Positions 35,871-45,309 of a stretch of DNA of 64,000 nucleotides are shown here, one piece after another. This stretch comes from Chitinispirillaceae bacterium. GTDB lineage: Bacteria > Fibrobacterota > Chitinivibrionia > Chitinivibrionales > Chitinispirillaceae. The stretch is from contig JAFGIW010000157.1 of the NCBI GenBank assembly GCA_016929415.1, positions 1-64,000 of the forward strand, given 5' to 3'. Within the stretch, counting starts at the first letter, position 1, and each line of letters begins with the position of its first letter. The position numbers and the translations under genes are program-made. The notes below the pieces were generated by a model, which was given only the letters and a program-made list of their open reading frames with translations, made no database searches and was not told the DNA's origin.

Positions 35871-36317
35871 ATGATGACGGGTAGAAGTCACTTTTTATTC
35901 CTTCTGTTCTTTTGTGCCGGTATGTCGTCGCCTTCCGGCCAACCGCTCACACCCCCGGCTGATTCGTCGCAGGCCATCGCCGACCGCATCATCAAGTCCG
36001 AAGCGCCGGTATTTCTCGACTTCTGGGCGGTGTGGTGCGGGCCGTGCCGGATGCTCAATCCCATTATTGAAGAATTGGAGAAGGAGTATGGGAACAAAAT
36101 CCTTTTTGTCAAGGTCAACGTCGACATCCACCGTGCATTGAGCGCCTATTTCGGCGTCAGCTCGATTCCGGCGGTGTATATTATCCACCGGAAAAACGTG
36201 GTTCAGGCGCTCCCGGGCGTACAACCGAAAGAGCGGTATGCCGCGGCTCTCGATGCGGTGCTCAAGGCACCGCACCCTGCCGATACTCCAGCGGCCCCTC
36301 CCGCGGATGCACGGTGA
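35871..36317 (+). CDS. Exported thioredoxin
   Basis: This 148-residue thioredoxin-fold protein has an N-terminal hydrophobic signal ('HFLFLLFFCAGMSS'; Cys15 could be lipid-modified). The classic active site is FWAVWCGPCRML, with Cys56 and Cys59. The cis-proline motif is 'SIPAVYIIH'. Like cytosolic thioredoxins but exported, it could keep periplasmic disulfides reduced or act in cytochrome maturation. The Pro/Ala-rich C-terminal tail is an addition. Its stop overlaps the GTG start of the U32 gene by four bases, indicating translational coupling. Confidence 0.9.
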   Translation: MMTGRSHFLFLLFFCAGMSSPSGQPLTPPADSSQAIADRIIKSEAPVFLDFWAVWCGPCRMLNPIIEELEKEYGNKILFVKVNVDIHRALSAYFGVSSIPAVYIIHRKNVVQALPGVQPKERYAAALDAVLKAPHPADTPAAPPADAR

Positions 36318-37558
36318 ACCGGCCGGAGCTGCTTGCCCCTGCCGGGGATTTCGCCTCGGTCGACGCGGCACTCGACCATGGCGCCGATGCGGTCTACGCC
36401 GGCATCGGCCCCTTCAACCTGCGTGCCCATGCCCCGAACTTCACCCCGGATGATCTTCCGGAACTGCTCGAACGCATTCATGCCCGTCAGAGAAAACTGT
36501 ATGTTGCGTTCAACATCATGCCCGATCGGCAGCGGCTCACCGCCATGGAGAAGCTGCTGCGGAAGCTCGCGGGAGCCGGGACGCTCCCCGACGCCTTCAT
36601 CGTCAGCGACCCCGGGGTCATTCAGTTCTGTAAAGAAATAGCATTGCCGTCGTCCCTCCATCTCAGCACGCAGACGGGAACCTTCAACGAACGTTCCCTC
36701 GCCTTCTGGAAAGAGCAGGGCATACAAAGGGTCATCCTTCCCCGCGAACTCCCGCTCACGCAGATTGCCGGCCTTGCCGCGTCGGGACTTCTGGAAACCG
36801 AGGCGTTCATCCATGGGGCCATGTGTGTCTCCATCTCCGGACGGTGTCTGATGGGTGCGTACCTGGAAGGGCGGCACCCGAACCGCGGCGATTGTCCGCA
36901 GCCGTGCCGGTGGAAGTATCGCATCACACCGGTCTCTGAAAACGACGATTCTGTTTCGGAGGTTAAACGGCTCGATGTGGAAGAGAATGAGGAAGGCGCT
37001 TATCTGCTCAATTCATGCGATTTATGTACCATCGGGATCCTGCCTGATATCATCCGCAGCGGAGTGACCGCATTGAAAATCGAAGGGAGAAATAAAAGCG
37101 CCCACTATGTGGCCGCAGTCGTCAAAACCTATCGCGCGGCGATGGATGCATGGTTTTCCCATCCCGGAACTTATTCGGTCGCCGGGGAATGGAAGAGGCT
37201 GCTCGAGTCGATCGAACACCGGCCTTACACCACCGGTTTTTATACCGGTGAGATTTCCATGCAGGAGGTTTTTATCTCAAAAGCGGCATCGGCAACACGA
37301 ATCGTCGGTGTTGTCAAAGCGCTCCTGCCGGAAGGACTCCCGGTGATTGATGTCAAAAACAGTTTCACGATCAGGGAACCGCTCGAGATACTGCCGGTCA
37401 ATCAGACCAGAATGCCGTTTCCCGTTACTGTTTCAAGACTCACCGACCTCAGCGGCAATGAAATCAGCAGGGCTCTCTCAAACCGGCTTGTCGTCGCTCA
37501 TGGCGCAGCCTGTATTCAAACAGGCGATATATTGCGCCGAAATGAGGGGAATCATTGA
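36314..37558 (+). CDS. U32 family peptidase-like protein (TrhP/YegQ-type RNA hydroxylation)
   Basis: This 414-residue protein starts at a GTG overlapping the thioredoxin stop. 'ELLAPAGDFASVDAALDHGADAVYAG' opens the U32 TIM-barrel-like domain. The cysteine-rich motifs that ligate an Fe-S cluster in this family are present: 'CVSISGRCLMG', 'NRGDCPQPCRWKY' and 'CDLCTIGILPDIIRSGV'. The block 'ALKIEGRNKSAHYVAAVVKTYRAAMD' is strongly YegQ-like. TrhP makes 5-hydroxyuridine in tRNA using a prephenate-derived pathway; RlhA acts on 23S rRNA. Length and motifs favour TrhP over UbiU/UbiV, though exact RNA specificity cannot be read from sequence. Confidence 0.87.
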   Translation: MNRPELLAPAGDFASVDAALDHGADAVYAGIGPFNLRAHAPNFTPDDLPELLERIHARQRKLYVAFNIMPDRQRLTAMEKLLRKLAGAGTLPDAFIVSDPGVIQFCKEIALPSSLHLSTQTGTFNERSLAFWKEQGIQRVILPRELPLTQIAGLAASGLLETEAFIHGAMCVSISGRCLMGAYLEGRHPNRGDCPQPCRWKYRITPVSENDDSVSEVKRLDVEENEEGAYLLNSCDLCTIGILPDIIRSGVTALKIEGRNKSAHYVAAVVKTYRAAMDAWFSHPGTYSVAGEWKRLLESIEHRPYTTGFYTGEISMQEVFISKAASATRIVGVVKALLPEGLPVIDVKNSFTIREPLEILPVNQTRMPFPVTVSRLTDLSGNEISRALSNRLVVAHGAACIQTGDILRRNEGNH

Positions 37559-37950
37559 CATCAATGGCCGTTCCGCAGCCATTGCGACCGGCGTTCAATC
37601 GACATTTTCCATTCTATAGTTTATTTTCAAGGTGTTTTTAAACATCGTCTCATCTGAAATCTGATAAAACCTGTCATAGGAAAAATTGGGATGCTTTGCG
37701 AAATGACGGGGAGTGTATTCTTCAGGAATACATTTTTCATCTGAAAATGGTTAAACCGGTAGAAAAAAACATGAATGCGTGTTACAATATAAGTGTTTGG
37801 TAGTATATTATAAATGAACGTATTTTAAATACTTATACACTTATTTTTAAGACCGGATATCAATGAAGACTATTATTGTGAACGCCGGTATCAGCCGTTC
37901 ATCAGATAATAAGGGGCATTTTGCCATATTAAATCCAAAGGAGTATTCCT
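37559..37950. other. AT-rich intergenic region before the VWA adhesin
   Basis: These 392 bases contain a weak terminator-like hairpin at 37714-37737. A very AT-rich stretch at 37795-37850 probably holds the adhesin promoter. A short frame from 37863 overlaps the adhesin start and is not supported. Confidence 0.45.
37714..37737 (+). terminator. Weak terminator-like hairpin
   Basis: TGTATTC / GAATACA arms around a five-base loop are followed by TTTTT. It is about 155 bases downstream of the U32 gene. The stem is short and AT-rich, so activity is uncertain. Confidence 0.4.
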
Positions 37951-40908
37951 ATGAAGACAACGGTAATCAGAAGCATCCTTATCGCAACAGGTACAATTCT
38001 GGGGGCGATGGTATCTTCGGTTTTCGGCCAGATAGACCAGACCATCTGGTACCAATACTGTGTGGCAGAACCCGATACCACCTGTTTTGAACCGAAGGAG
38101 GGCGTGATCGATTCGGTCGGACGTGATGTCAGTGCTCTGGGCGGTACGTTCCGTTTCTGTCTTCAGCTCGATACGATCGATTCGGGATATGCGCCGGTGC
38201 GCGTGGTGCTCGTACTTGACGAATCGGGGAGCATGTGCCAGAATCCGGGCGACTCGATAGACGGATGCTGCACCACGGGAGACGGTACCGGCAACTGCAT
38301 GATGAACGATCCCGACGACATGCGCGTTCAGGCGGCGATCACCTTTGTCGACAGTCTGGCTGCAAAAAGTCCGGAGTCGCAGATCGGCGTTGTCCGTTAT
38401 GCTCAGCGAGCAACTACGCATGATCCCATTTCCCTCGGCACTGCCGCCAATATCGAGCAAATCCACCGCTGGATTCAGGATGCCGGGTGTCTGGATTACC
38501 GCAGCAGCCCGAGCCCCGCTCCCGCGGCCACGGGAGGGCTGGCTAAGACTGCGGGGAGCAAGGCAACCTATCTCGGGGTGGGGATGCAGGCGGGACTGGA
38601 TGCGGTTGATGATAATTATGACGAGATTCCCGCTGGAATGACGCGCCATATCATTCAGCTCACCGACGGCGCATGGGATGACGTTGACGCCCGTACCGCC
38701 ACTCCCGATACGATCATCAGCCGATACAAGGAAAGATTTCCCGACAGGGCGGTCCCGAAGATTCACGGGGTATTTCTCTCGAATGTCGAGTTGCACACGG
38801 CGCACAGTTATCCTCCGGAAGGGTGTTCCAATACCGACCCGGTCATTCTCGACAAGCTTCAGCGCGCTTCGCAGGGGCTGACCGGCGGTCTCTATTTCCC
38901 CGGTTCGACGCCGCAGACGGTCATTGAAAACTTTCTGACCTTGCTCGATACGATCGCCCGGACCGCCGCGCAGCGCCTGAGCTCGTTAACCGTCACCAAC
39001 ACCACGAACGGTGAAACGAGCACCAACGCCACGATCCGGCAGGTCGGCGATTCCCCCACCTGGGAGACGACGCTTCAGAAGCTGCCGCTTGAAAAGGGAG
39101 CGAATGTCCTGACGGTCCAGCGTATCATAGTCTTGCCCAACGGCGGCGATTCGACGGTTACCACCACGGTAACCGTCATCCGCAGCGACCGGTACCGTGA
39201 AGCAATCGATTGGGGCCTTTTCAAGGAGTATTGCGAGCTGGTAAACGCCAACATCAGAATCACCGTAACACCGGATACACAGAAACAGACCCAGCCTTTC
39301 GATGTCAATGTGAAGATTACGGACGCAACCAATTTTACCCTCGATACGGTCCAGGCGAGGCTTTTCACCCGTTTTCCCGACAACGAGCCGGGTGTTCTGG
39401 CCACGTTCCATCTTGACGGCGATCTCGCCAACGCAAGCGGGGGAGAGGCGGGTGTAGGGTCCCCGAACTTCACCACTACCAGCATGCTTTTCGGCAGCGG
39501 GGCCATTAACACGGGCTCATTTACCTATTCGCTTCCCCAGCTCGCCGATGCCTTTGTCATTGAGGAGTGGGTAAAACCGGGCGGCAACAGCGCGGCCGTC
39601 CTGTTCTCCGGCGGCGGTATCGAGATAGGCGTCACTGCGGGAATGAGACTGTATCTTAAGAGCGGCGGCACTATAATCGACACCGCGGCTATTCCGCTGG
39701 ATGACGGCGTCTGGTCGCACATCGGCGTTGCCCGCGCCAATGGAAAGGTAACGCTGTTCATCAACGGGGTCGCCGTTACCAATCCGGTTGACTTTGCCGT
39801 ACCGATCGCCGGTGGTGCGATGACCATAAGCAACCCCCAGCGGTGGATCGTCGATGAGGTCCGTTTCAGCAATACCGACCGGATGACCAACGACGGGGCG
39901 ACCCAGATGCTCATCATTCCCACGGTGGCCAATACGGGATGGAATGTGCAGGGGAACGCCTCCTCCAAGTTCATGGTGAAGATTCCGCCATCCGCCTGGA
40001 CCGACAGCGGCACATCGCTCGATTTTACCTTTACAAGTCCGGTGGCGGGACGGATTCTCATCAATATACGCCAGAAGGAAACCGGCGATGTGGGCACCGG
40101 ATGGTCGAAGAACGGCAACCCGGTGTTCGTGGCGGCGGATCTTGAACCGCCGTACGTCAAGCAGGCCATCCTTACCCCCGGCCCGATGGAGGGGAATGAA
40201 AGCCGCGACCGGCTGCGCATTATATTCAATGAAGGCGTCAATTGTGAAATATTGACGAAAGACAGTGATCCGTCCCACACCTTCCTGATTTCGCGCGGTC
40301 AGAGCGATATGACGGCGCTCCTGCGGGGCTCCCGATATGATACCTCAACGATCAACTGTGAAAAAAACGGCTACATCACCGAGGTTACCCTTCTGGTCTT
40401 CACCGGCATTGCGCCCTCAAGCGACAGCATCCGCATCATCAGCGCCGCGGCGGTGGACTCCGCCGGCAACGCGTCTCCCGTTGAAAACGGCAGAAAAGGG
40501 GATGTCGTCTGGGGGCCGGGAGCGTTTACCGAGGTTATTCCGGTCAAATCGGAGGGCGAGGATCCGATGGTCATCACTAAGAGAATTCAAGACGAACTGG
40601 GTATTAAGGAAAATACGGGAAAAGTCATCGGTATCAACACGCTGAAGCCGTTCGACACGGTGAAAGTCAATGGAGAAGATGCATTCGGGACGGCGACGAT
40701 CTATGATGCGGTCGGCAATCTGGTCAATACCGATCTGCCCATTAAAAAGAGCGCCAGGAGCGACCGGGTCTATTACGTTGTCTGGGACGGTACCAACCGG
40801 AACGGGCGGCGGGTCGGCCGGGGCTCCTATCTGATCCGGTTCGCGTTCAGGCAGGAAGGCGTTCAGGGCATGCAGAACAAGAAATTCGCCATCGGCTGGA
40901 AAAAATAG
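37951..40908 (+). CDS. Secreted VWA-LamG surface protein with FlgD/T9SS-like C-terminal domain
   Basis: This 985-residue protein has a signal peptide (~1-26). The von Willebrand A domain (~84-330) has an intact MIDAS DxSxS at Asp90-Ser94 (VLDESGSM) and 'QLTDGAWDD' for the later metal ligands. A LamG/concanavalin-like region (~490-660) includes 'FVIEEWVKPGG' and 'DGVWSHIGVARANGKVTLFINGV'. The C-terminus (~895-985, 'YYVVWDGTNRNGRRVGRGSYLIRF') is a FlgD Ig-like fold of the type used as a type IX secretion sorting domain. It is likely a surface adhesin or matrix protein. A strong terminator follows directly. Confidence 0.88.
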   Translation: MKTTVIRSILIATGTILGAMVSSVFGQIDQTIWYQYCVAEPDTTCFEPKEGVIDSVGRDVSALGGTFRFCLQLDTIDSGYAPVRVVLVLDESGSMCQNPGDSIDGCCTTGDGTGNCMMNDPDDMRVQAAITFVDSLAAKSPESQIGVVRYAQRATTHDPISLGTAANIEQIHRWIQDAGCLDYRSSPSPAPAATGGLAKTAGSKATYLGVGMQAGLDAVDDNYDEIPAGMTRHIIQLTDGAWDDVDARTATPDTIISRYKERFPDRAVPKIHGVFLSNVELHTAHSYPPEGCSNTDPVILDKLQRASQGLTGGLYFPGSTPQTVIENFLTLLDTIARTAAQRLSSLTVTNTTNGETSTNATIRQVGDSPTWETTLQKLPLEKGANVLTVQRIIVLPNGGDSTVTTTVTVIRSDRYREAIDWGLFKEYCELVNANIRITVTPDTQKQTQPFDVNVKITDATNFTLDTVQARLFTRFPDNEPGVLATFHLDGDLANASGGEAGVGSPNFTTTSMLFGSGAINTGSFTYSLPQLADAFVIEEWVKPGGNSAAVLFSGGGIEIGVTAGMRLYLKSGGTIIDTAAIPLDDGVWSHIGVARANGKVTLFINGVAVTNPVDFAVPIAGGAMTISNPQRWIVDEVRFSNTDRMTNDGATQMLIIPTVANTGWNVQGNASSKFMVKIPPSAWTDSGTSLDFTFTSPVAGRILINIRQKETGDVGTGWSKNGNPVFVAADLEPPYVKQAILTPGPMEGNESRDRLRIIFNEGVNCEILTKDSDPSHTFLISRGQSDMTALLRGSRYDTSTINCEKNGYITEVTLLVFTGIAPSSDSIRIISAAAVDSAGNASPVENGRKGDVVWGPGAFTEVIPVKSEGEDPMVITKRIQDELGIKENTGKVIGINTLKPFDTVKVNGEDAFGTATIYDAVGNLVNTDLPIKKSARSDRVYYVVWDGTNRNGRRVGRGSYLIRFAFRQEGVQGMQNKKFAIGWKK

Positions 40909-40929
40909 TTCAACCTGTTTTTTGGCGGC

Positions 40930-40969
40930 AAAAAGACTGCCCCTTGTTTACGGGGAGCAGTCTTTTTTT
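40930..40969. terminator. Bidirectional rho-independent terminator
   Basis: AAAAGACTGC pairs with GCAGTCTTTT, with extra C/G pairs at the top, flanked by A and T runs. It serves the adhesin (rightward) and the dihydrouridine synthase gene, whose TAA stop lies within the T run (leftward). Confidence 0.9.
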
Positions 40970-41915
40970 ATACCGCGCCCCGGCGGGCAAATGCTTCGTC
41001 AACTTTCCGGCGATACATCTCTATGGTGATGCAACGCTGAATCGACATGAGCACATCATGGCTCTTTTGAAAATTGCCTGAGAAGTACGCCCAGAACTCT
41101 TTCATTCTGCCGAGCAGGTGTGCAGGCCCATGGAGAAGAACGCCGTTACGTGCAAACAGTTCATCGTGGAAATCGCGCAGCACTATATAGTCGACATGCC
41201 GGTTATGGCCGTTACGGATTGACTCAAGGAGGAATGGATTCCGTGCGACACCCCGTCCGATCATCCACCGGGAGATCTGCGGAAATCGCCCTCTCCGGTC
41301 GCGGAAATCATCGATCGAAGCGATATCTCCGTTGTATACCACCGGATGGCGGCAGAGGTCGGCTGCGGTTTCAAACCGGTCGAGGTCGACACTGCCGCTA
41401 TAACCCTGCCTGCCGGTGCGGGGATGAATGATGACGTTTGAAAGGGGGAAGCGGTTGAGCACCGGCATCAGCCGCTTCAGTTCGTCTCCGTCATCAAGCC
41501 CGAGGCGAACCTTTATTGACAGCGGACCGGGGAGTGCGGGTATTACCCGTTCAAGAAACCGGGCAATAAATTCCGGATAGGGCAACAGCCCGCATCCCCG
41601 TTTCTTACGGGTCACCTGCGGGTGGGGGCACCCGAGGTTCCAGTTGATTGACTGGTAACCGAGTGCGTGCAGGTGCCGTGCAAGCAAGAGAAAATCATCG
41701 GGATCATTGCCGAGGATCTGCGGGATAAGACGCAAACGGTCATTCTCCTCACCGGTAACATCTTTTATATGTGATGGAGCTATACCCCTGCCTTTGACCG
41801 TGGTGATAAAGGGTGTGAGCATGTAGTCGAACCTGCCGAAACAGCGTTCGAATGCTGCGCGGAAAATATGGTCGGTGACGCCGCGCAGGGGAGCGAGGAA
41901 TAGTAGTAACTGCAT
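40968..41915 (-). CDS. tRNA-dihydrouridine synthase
   Basis: The ATG at 41915 gives 315 residues and starts 'MQLLLFLAPLRGVTDHIFR', the normal family N-terminus. FMN-binding TIM-barrel features include 'SINWNLGCPHPQVTRKKRGCGLL', where the Cys after the NLG turn and the later GCG are characteristic. 'LSIKVRLGLDD' carries the conserved Lys. 'IIHPRTGRQGYSGSVD' and 'VVYNGDIASIDDF', and finally 'WMIGRGVARNPFL', are also present. It reduces specific uridines in tRNA D-loops. It lies 102 bases downstream of recQ. The subfamily (DusA/B/C) is not decided. Confidence 0.93.
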   Translation of the reverse strand: MQLLLFLAPLRGVTDHIFRAAFERCFGRFDYMLTPFITTVKGRGIAPSHIKDVTGEENDRLRLIPQILGNDPDDFLLLARHLHALGYQSINWNLGCPHPQVTRKKRGCGLLPYPEFIARFLERVIPALPGPLSIKVRLGLDDGDELKRLMPVLNRFPLSNVIIHPRTGRQGYSGSVDLDRFETAADLCRHPVVYNGDIASIDDFRDRRGRFPQISRWMIGRGVARNPFLLESIRNGHNRHVDYIVLRDFHDELFARNGVLLHGPAHLLGRMKEFWAYFSGNFQKSHDVLMSIQRCITIEMYRRKVDEAFARRGAV

Positions 41916-42017
41916 CGCAAAAAGATAGTTCCCTCCGGTACACTGCCACAAGAGCGCAATATCCGCACGCGGGCAATCGGATGCGTCCCGGTGTGCACGC
42001 CGGGACGCGGCATCGGC

Positions 42018-43895
42018 CTATCGGCAATCCTCAGCCGCTTCTGTTCCCGACCGGTGCCGCATCCAGGCCCGCGCCGCCGGACGTGACGCCCGGAACGCGG
42101 CAATGACGGCAAGAAACCGTGCCCCGAACCGTTCAAGCTTGACGGTGCCGATGCCGTTTACGTCGAGCATCTCATTCCCGGTAGCCGGCATTCTTCGCGC
42201 CATATCATGGAGTGTGCGGTCGGAGAAGATGATATAGGGCGGCACCGACCACTCCTCGGCAAGCCGGCGGCGCTCCCTGCGCAGCAGTTCAAAGAGATCG
42301 GGGTCAGCGCCGGAGGGTTCAGGCAAAGACCGCTTTTCCGTCTCGACCTTTTTACGCACCATCGCCGCGGTAGCGTTGCCGTGAAGCACTTCCCGCGCCG
42401 CAGGGGTAAGTTTTACCGTCGGATACTGCCCGTCGGTTAATTCGCAGATACCCTGCCCCAGCAGCGCGTCGAACATTTCACGCCATTGCCGTTTCGGAAT
42501 TTCATGCCCCACGCCGTAGGTCTTCAGCCGGTCGTGGCCGAAACTGCGTATCTGGCGGGTGTCGGCGCCCCATACGATGTTGATGAGATGGTTCATTCCG
42601 AACCGCTCCCCCGTTCTGATGATCGCCGAAAGGAGCATCTGCGCTTCTTTTGTTATGTCAACCGATTCATGGATCCCGTCGCAGATGTCGCATCCGCCGC
42701 ACCGTTCACCCGGCAGCCGCTCGCCGAAATGAGACAGAAGCGTCCTTCGGCGGCAGGTGCATTGCGACGCAAAGGCGACCATATCGGCAAGTGCGATCCG
42801 GTGCTGCCGGGCGATCTTTTCATCCTCGATCTGATCGATGAACCAGCGCAGGCGGGGGACGTCGCCTCTCCCGAAAAGCAACAGACAGTGCGCCGGGTCG
42901 CCGTCGCGGCCGGCTCTGCCGGTCTCCTGATAGTAGTGTTCCAGCGAACGGGGAAGGTCGCCGTGAACGACGTAACGGACATTCGATTTGTCAATACCCA
43001 TGCCGAAGGCGATGGTCGCGACAACCACCTCCACGCGGTCGCGGGAAAACGCCTCCTGATTGTTCCTGCGAACCGCATCGTCGAGTCCCGCATGGTACGG
43101 CAGCACGCTGATGCCTTCGGCACGCAACGCTTCGGCGGTGGATTCAACGCTCTCGCGCGTGGTGCGGTAGACAATGCCCGATTCACCCCGGTTCTTTTTG
43201 ACGAATGATATTATCTGACGGTCGGCGTCGGTTTTGGGAACCACCTCATAGAAGAGATTGCCCCGGTTGAACGACCCGCAATAACGAAACGGATCGCGCA
43301 GCCCCAGCATCCGCACGATTTCCTGCTGCATGGCGCTGGTAGCGGATGCGGTAAACGCTGCAAGCGGGACATGGGGGAGCTGCTTTACGATTTCCGAAAG
43401 CAGCAGATAATCGGGACGGAAATCGTGCCCCCACGAGCAGATGCAGTGCGCTTCGTCGATGGCGAACAGCGAGAGAGCGCCTTGCTTCAGAAAATCCATG
43501 AATTGTTCGAGCGCAAGCCGTTCAGGGGACACATAGAGCAGGTCGAGTTCGCGCTTTATAAGCGATTGACGTATATTGCGACGCTCCCGCTCAAACTGCG
43601 AGCTGTTGAGACACGCCGCGCGGATGCCGTTTGCGCAGGCGGCATCAACCTGGTCTTTCATCAGCGCAATGAGCGGAGAGACAACGATGCAGGTTCCCGG
43701 CATGAGGCATGCGGGCAATTGATAACAGAGCGATTTACCGCCGCCGGTCGGCATGACGGCGAGCACATCCCTCTTTTGCATGATCGCCCGGACGATAGCT
43801 TCCTGTCCGGGACGGAAGCTGCTGAAGCCGAATATCCGTTCAAGTGCGGTGGAGACGGGTTTTTCGGCAATAGTCATCACTTCACGGAGATCCAT
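42018..43895 (-). CDS. recQ: ATP-dependent DNA helicase RecQ
   Basis: This 625-residue 3'-5' helicase has the full RecQ layout. Motif I is 'AVMPTGGGKSLCYQLP' near residue 50. The DEAH box sits in 'FAIDEAHCICSWGHDFRP'. 'IAFGMGIDKSNVRYVVHGDLP' and 'YYQETGRAGRDGDPAHCLL' are motifs V and VI. The RQC zinc site includes 'CTCRRRTLLSHF' and 'CGGCDICDG'. A winged-helix region and one HRDC domain (~545-610, ending 'GIGTVKLERFGARFLAVI') complete it. It acts in recombination repair. The start at 43895 has AAAGGG upstream. No damage-inducible operator was seen. Confidence 0.96.
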   Translation of the reverse strand: MDLREVMTIAEKPVSTALERIFGFSSFRPGQEAIVRAIMQKRDVLAVMPTGGGKSLCYQLPACLMPGTCIVVSPLIALMKDQVDAACANGIRAACLNSSQFERERRNIRQSLIKRELDLLYVSPERLALEQFMDFLKQGALSLFAIDEAHCICSWGHDFRPDYLLLSEIVKQLPHVPLAAFTASATSAMQQEIVRMLGLRDPFRYCGSFNRGNLFYEVVPKTDADRQIISFVKKNRGESGIVYRTTRESVESTAEALRAEGISVLPYHAGLDDAVRRNNQEAFSRDRVEVVVATIAFGMGIDKSNVRYVVHGDLPRSLEHYYQETGRAGRDGDPAHCLLLFGRGDVPRLRWFIDQIEDEKIARQHRIALADMVAFASQCTCRRRTLLSHFGERLPGERCGGCDICDGIHESVDITKEAQMLLSAIIRTGERFGMNHLINIVWGADTRQIRSFGHDRLKTYGVGHEIPKRQWREMFDALLGQGICELTDGQYPTVKLTPAAREVLHGNATAAMVRKKVETEKRSLPEPSGADPDLFELLRRERRRLAEEWSVPPYIIFSDRTLHDMARRMPATGNEMLDVNGIGTVKLERFGARFLAVIAAFRASRPAARAWMRHRSGTEAAEDCR

Positions 43896-44134
43896 TTCAT
43901 CCCTTTCACGATACTGTATGCAGGTTAAAATTAATTTTCCCGCCCGGACGTTCGGGAAGAAATCTTGATTAAAATTCGACCACCTGCGTCCGATAGCTTC
44001 GCGAACTATCCCGCTTTCGAAGTAACGGCACCGTCACTTTTTCTTTTCCCCTTGGTCCGTTCCGGAGTATTTTTGCCTGATCCGGAGTATGGATACGCAA
44101 CGATGTTTAAATTACCTCGACTTTTTCTGTCATT

Positions 44135-45178
44135 ATGATGCGTACTGAAGATTTCAACTACCATCTTCCCGGAGACCTCATCGCGCGGAAACCTGTGGAA
44201 CCGCGTGACACCTGCCGGCTGCTGGTGATGTCCCGGAAGGAGGGTACATGCAGGCACTTTCGGTTTCGTGACCTTCCCTCACTGGTCGCTCCGGGCGACC
44301 GGCTCGTGTTCAATGATACCCGGGTGATCCCCGCTCGCGTTTTTGCCCGCAAACCGACCGGCGGCAGGATCGAACTTTTTTTCCTCGAGAAAACCGATAC
44401 GGCGACATGGAAAGCACTTGTCAGGCCCGGACGCCGCGTCGGCGCCGGGATGGCGCTTGCCCTTGAGGAGGAGCCGTCGATACGGCTGCGTGTTATTGCC
44501 GTTTTACCGGACGGGGGCCGGTTGGTGCAGGCGGACTCCGCAGCCGGAGGAGCCTGCATCGAATCGATCATGGAGCGCTATGGTCACACACCGCTTCCCA
44601 ATTACATCAATCGTGACGATGAACCATACGACAGGGAGGCCTACCAGACAATATATGCAGCAATGCCGGGAGCGGTAGCCGCGCCCACCGCAGGGCTCCA
44701 TTTTACCTCGCCCCTCATGGAGGAGCTGCAGGGCAGAGGGGTCGATTTTTCCTATTTGACACTGCATGTCGGCATCGGGACCTTTCGTCCGGTTAAAGTT
44801 GACAATCCCGCGGACCATCCGATGCACGAAGAACGTTTTTCCATTTCGCCGGAAACCGTCGACCGGATCGAGAAGACGCGCGCCGACGGCGGCCGGATCA
44901 TCGCCGTCGGGACAACCGTCGTTCGTGTTCTTGAGCACTGCCATGCAGCGGACGGCCGGTTGCTGGCGCAGAACGGCACCACCCGAATCATGATTCTTCC
45001 CCCCTGGCGGTTTGGCCTGGTTGATGGTTTGATCACCAATTTTCACCTGCCGAAATCGACGCTTCTGATGTTGGTGAGCGCATTTGCCGGGCAAGAACAG
45101 GTGCTCCATGCCTACCGGGAAGCGATTGCCGAATCATACCGTTTTTACAGTTATGGTGATGCAATGTTTATTCATTAG
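44135..45178 (+). CDS. queA: S-adenosylmethionine:tRNA ribosyltransferase-isomerase
   Basis: This 347-residue enzyme transfers the ribosyl part of SAM to preQ1-tRNA, forming epoxyqueuosine. It begins 'MRTEDFNYHLPGDLIARKPVEPRD', the QueA signature. The 'DRLVFNDTRVIPARVFARK' and 'AAPTAGLHFTSPLMEELQGRGV' blocks and 'GTFRPVKVDN' / 'LITNFHLPKSTLLMLVSAF' follow. Length is typical. Two consecutive ATG codons at 44135 and 44138 are both possible starts. No other queuosine gene is nearby. A clear promoter for the next gene begins within 15 bases of its stop. Confidence 0.97.
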   Translation: MMRTEDFNYHLPGDLIARKPVEPRDTCRLLVMSRKEGTCRHFRFRDLPSLVAPGDRLVFNDTRVIPARVFARKPTGGRIELFFLEKTDTATWKALVRPGRRVGAGMALALEEEPSIRLRVIAVLPDGGRLVQADSAAGGACIESIMERYGHTPLPNYINRDDEPYDREAYQTIYAAMPGAVAAPTAGLHFTSPLMEELQGRGVDFSYLTLHVGIGTFRPVKVDNPADHPMHEERFSISPETVDRIEKTRADGGRIIAVGTTVVRVLEHCHAADGRLLAQNGTTRIMILPPWRFGLVDGLITNFHLPKSTLLMLVSAFAGQEQVLHAYREAIAESYRFYSYGDAMFIH

Positions 45179-45192
45179 CACGGAAAAGGTTA

Positions 45193-45222
45193 TTGACACC
45201 CCCTTTTGCGGTGTGGTATCTT
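45193..45222 (+). promoter_or_regulatory. Sigma70-type promoter for the orphan gene
   Basis: TTGACA at 45193-45198 and TATCTT at 45217-45222 are 18 bases apart. The transcription start would be near 45230, giving an ~80-base leader that contains the hairpin at 45254-45282. Confidence 0.65.
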
Positions 45223-45253
45223 ATATTTAATACTTGGCGTATAATTATGGGAG

Positions 45254-45282
45254 GCCCGTATAGATTACGGGCTTCATTTTTT
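45254..45282 (+). terminator. Terminator-like hairpin in the leader (possible attenuator)
   Basis: GCCCGTA / TACGGGC arms around TAGAT are followed by TTCATTTTTT. It sits downstream of the promoter and upstream of the ribosome site of the 45310 gene. It may therefore stop most transcripts before the gene. Confidence 0.55.
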
Positions 45283-45309
45283 ACACCTGTTTACGGTGAG
45301 GAGTTTCCA

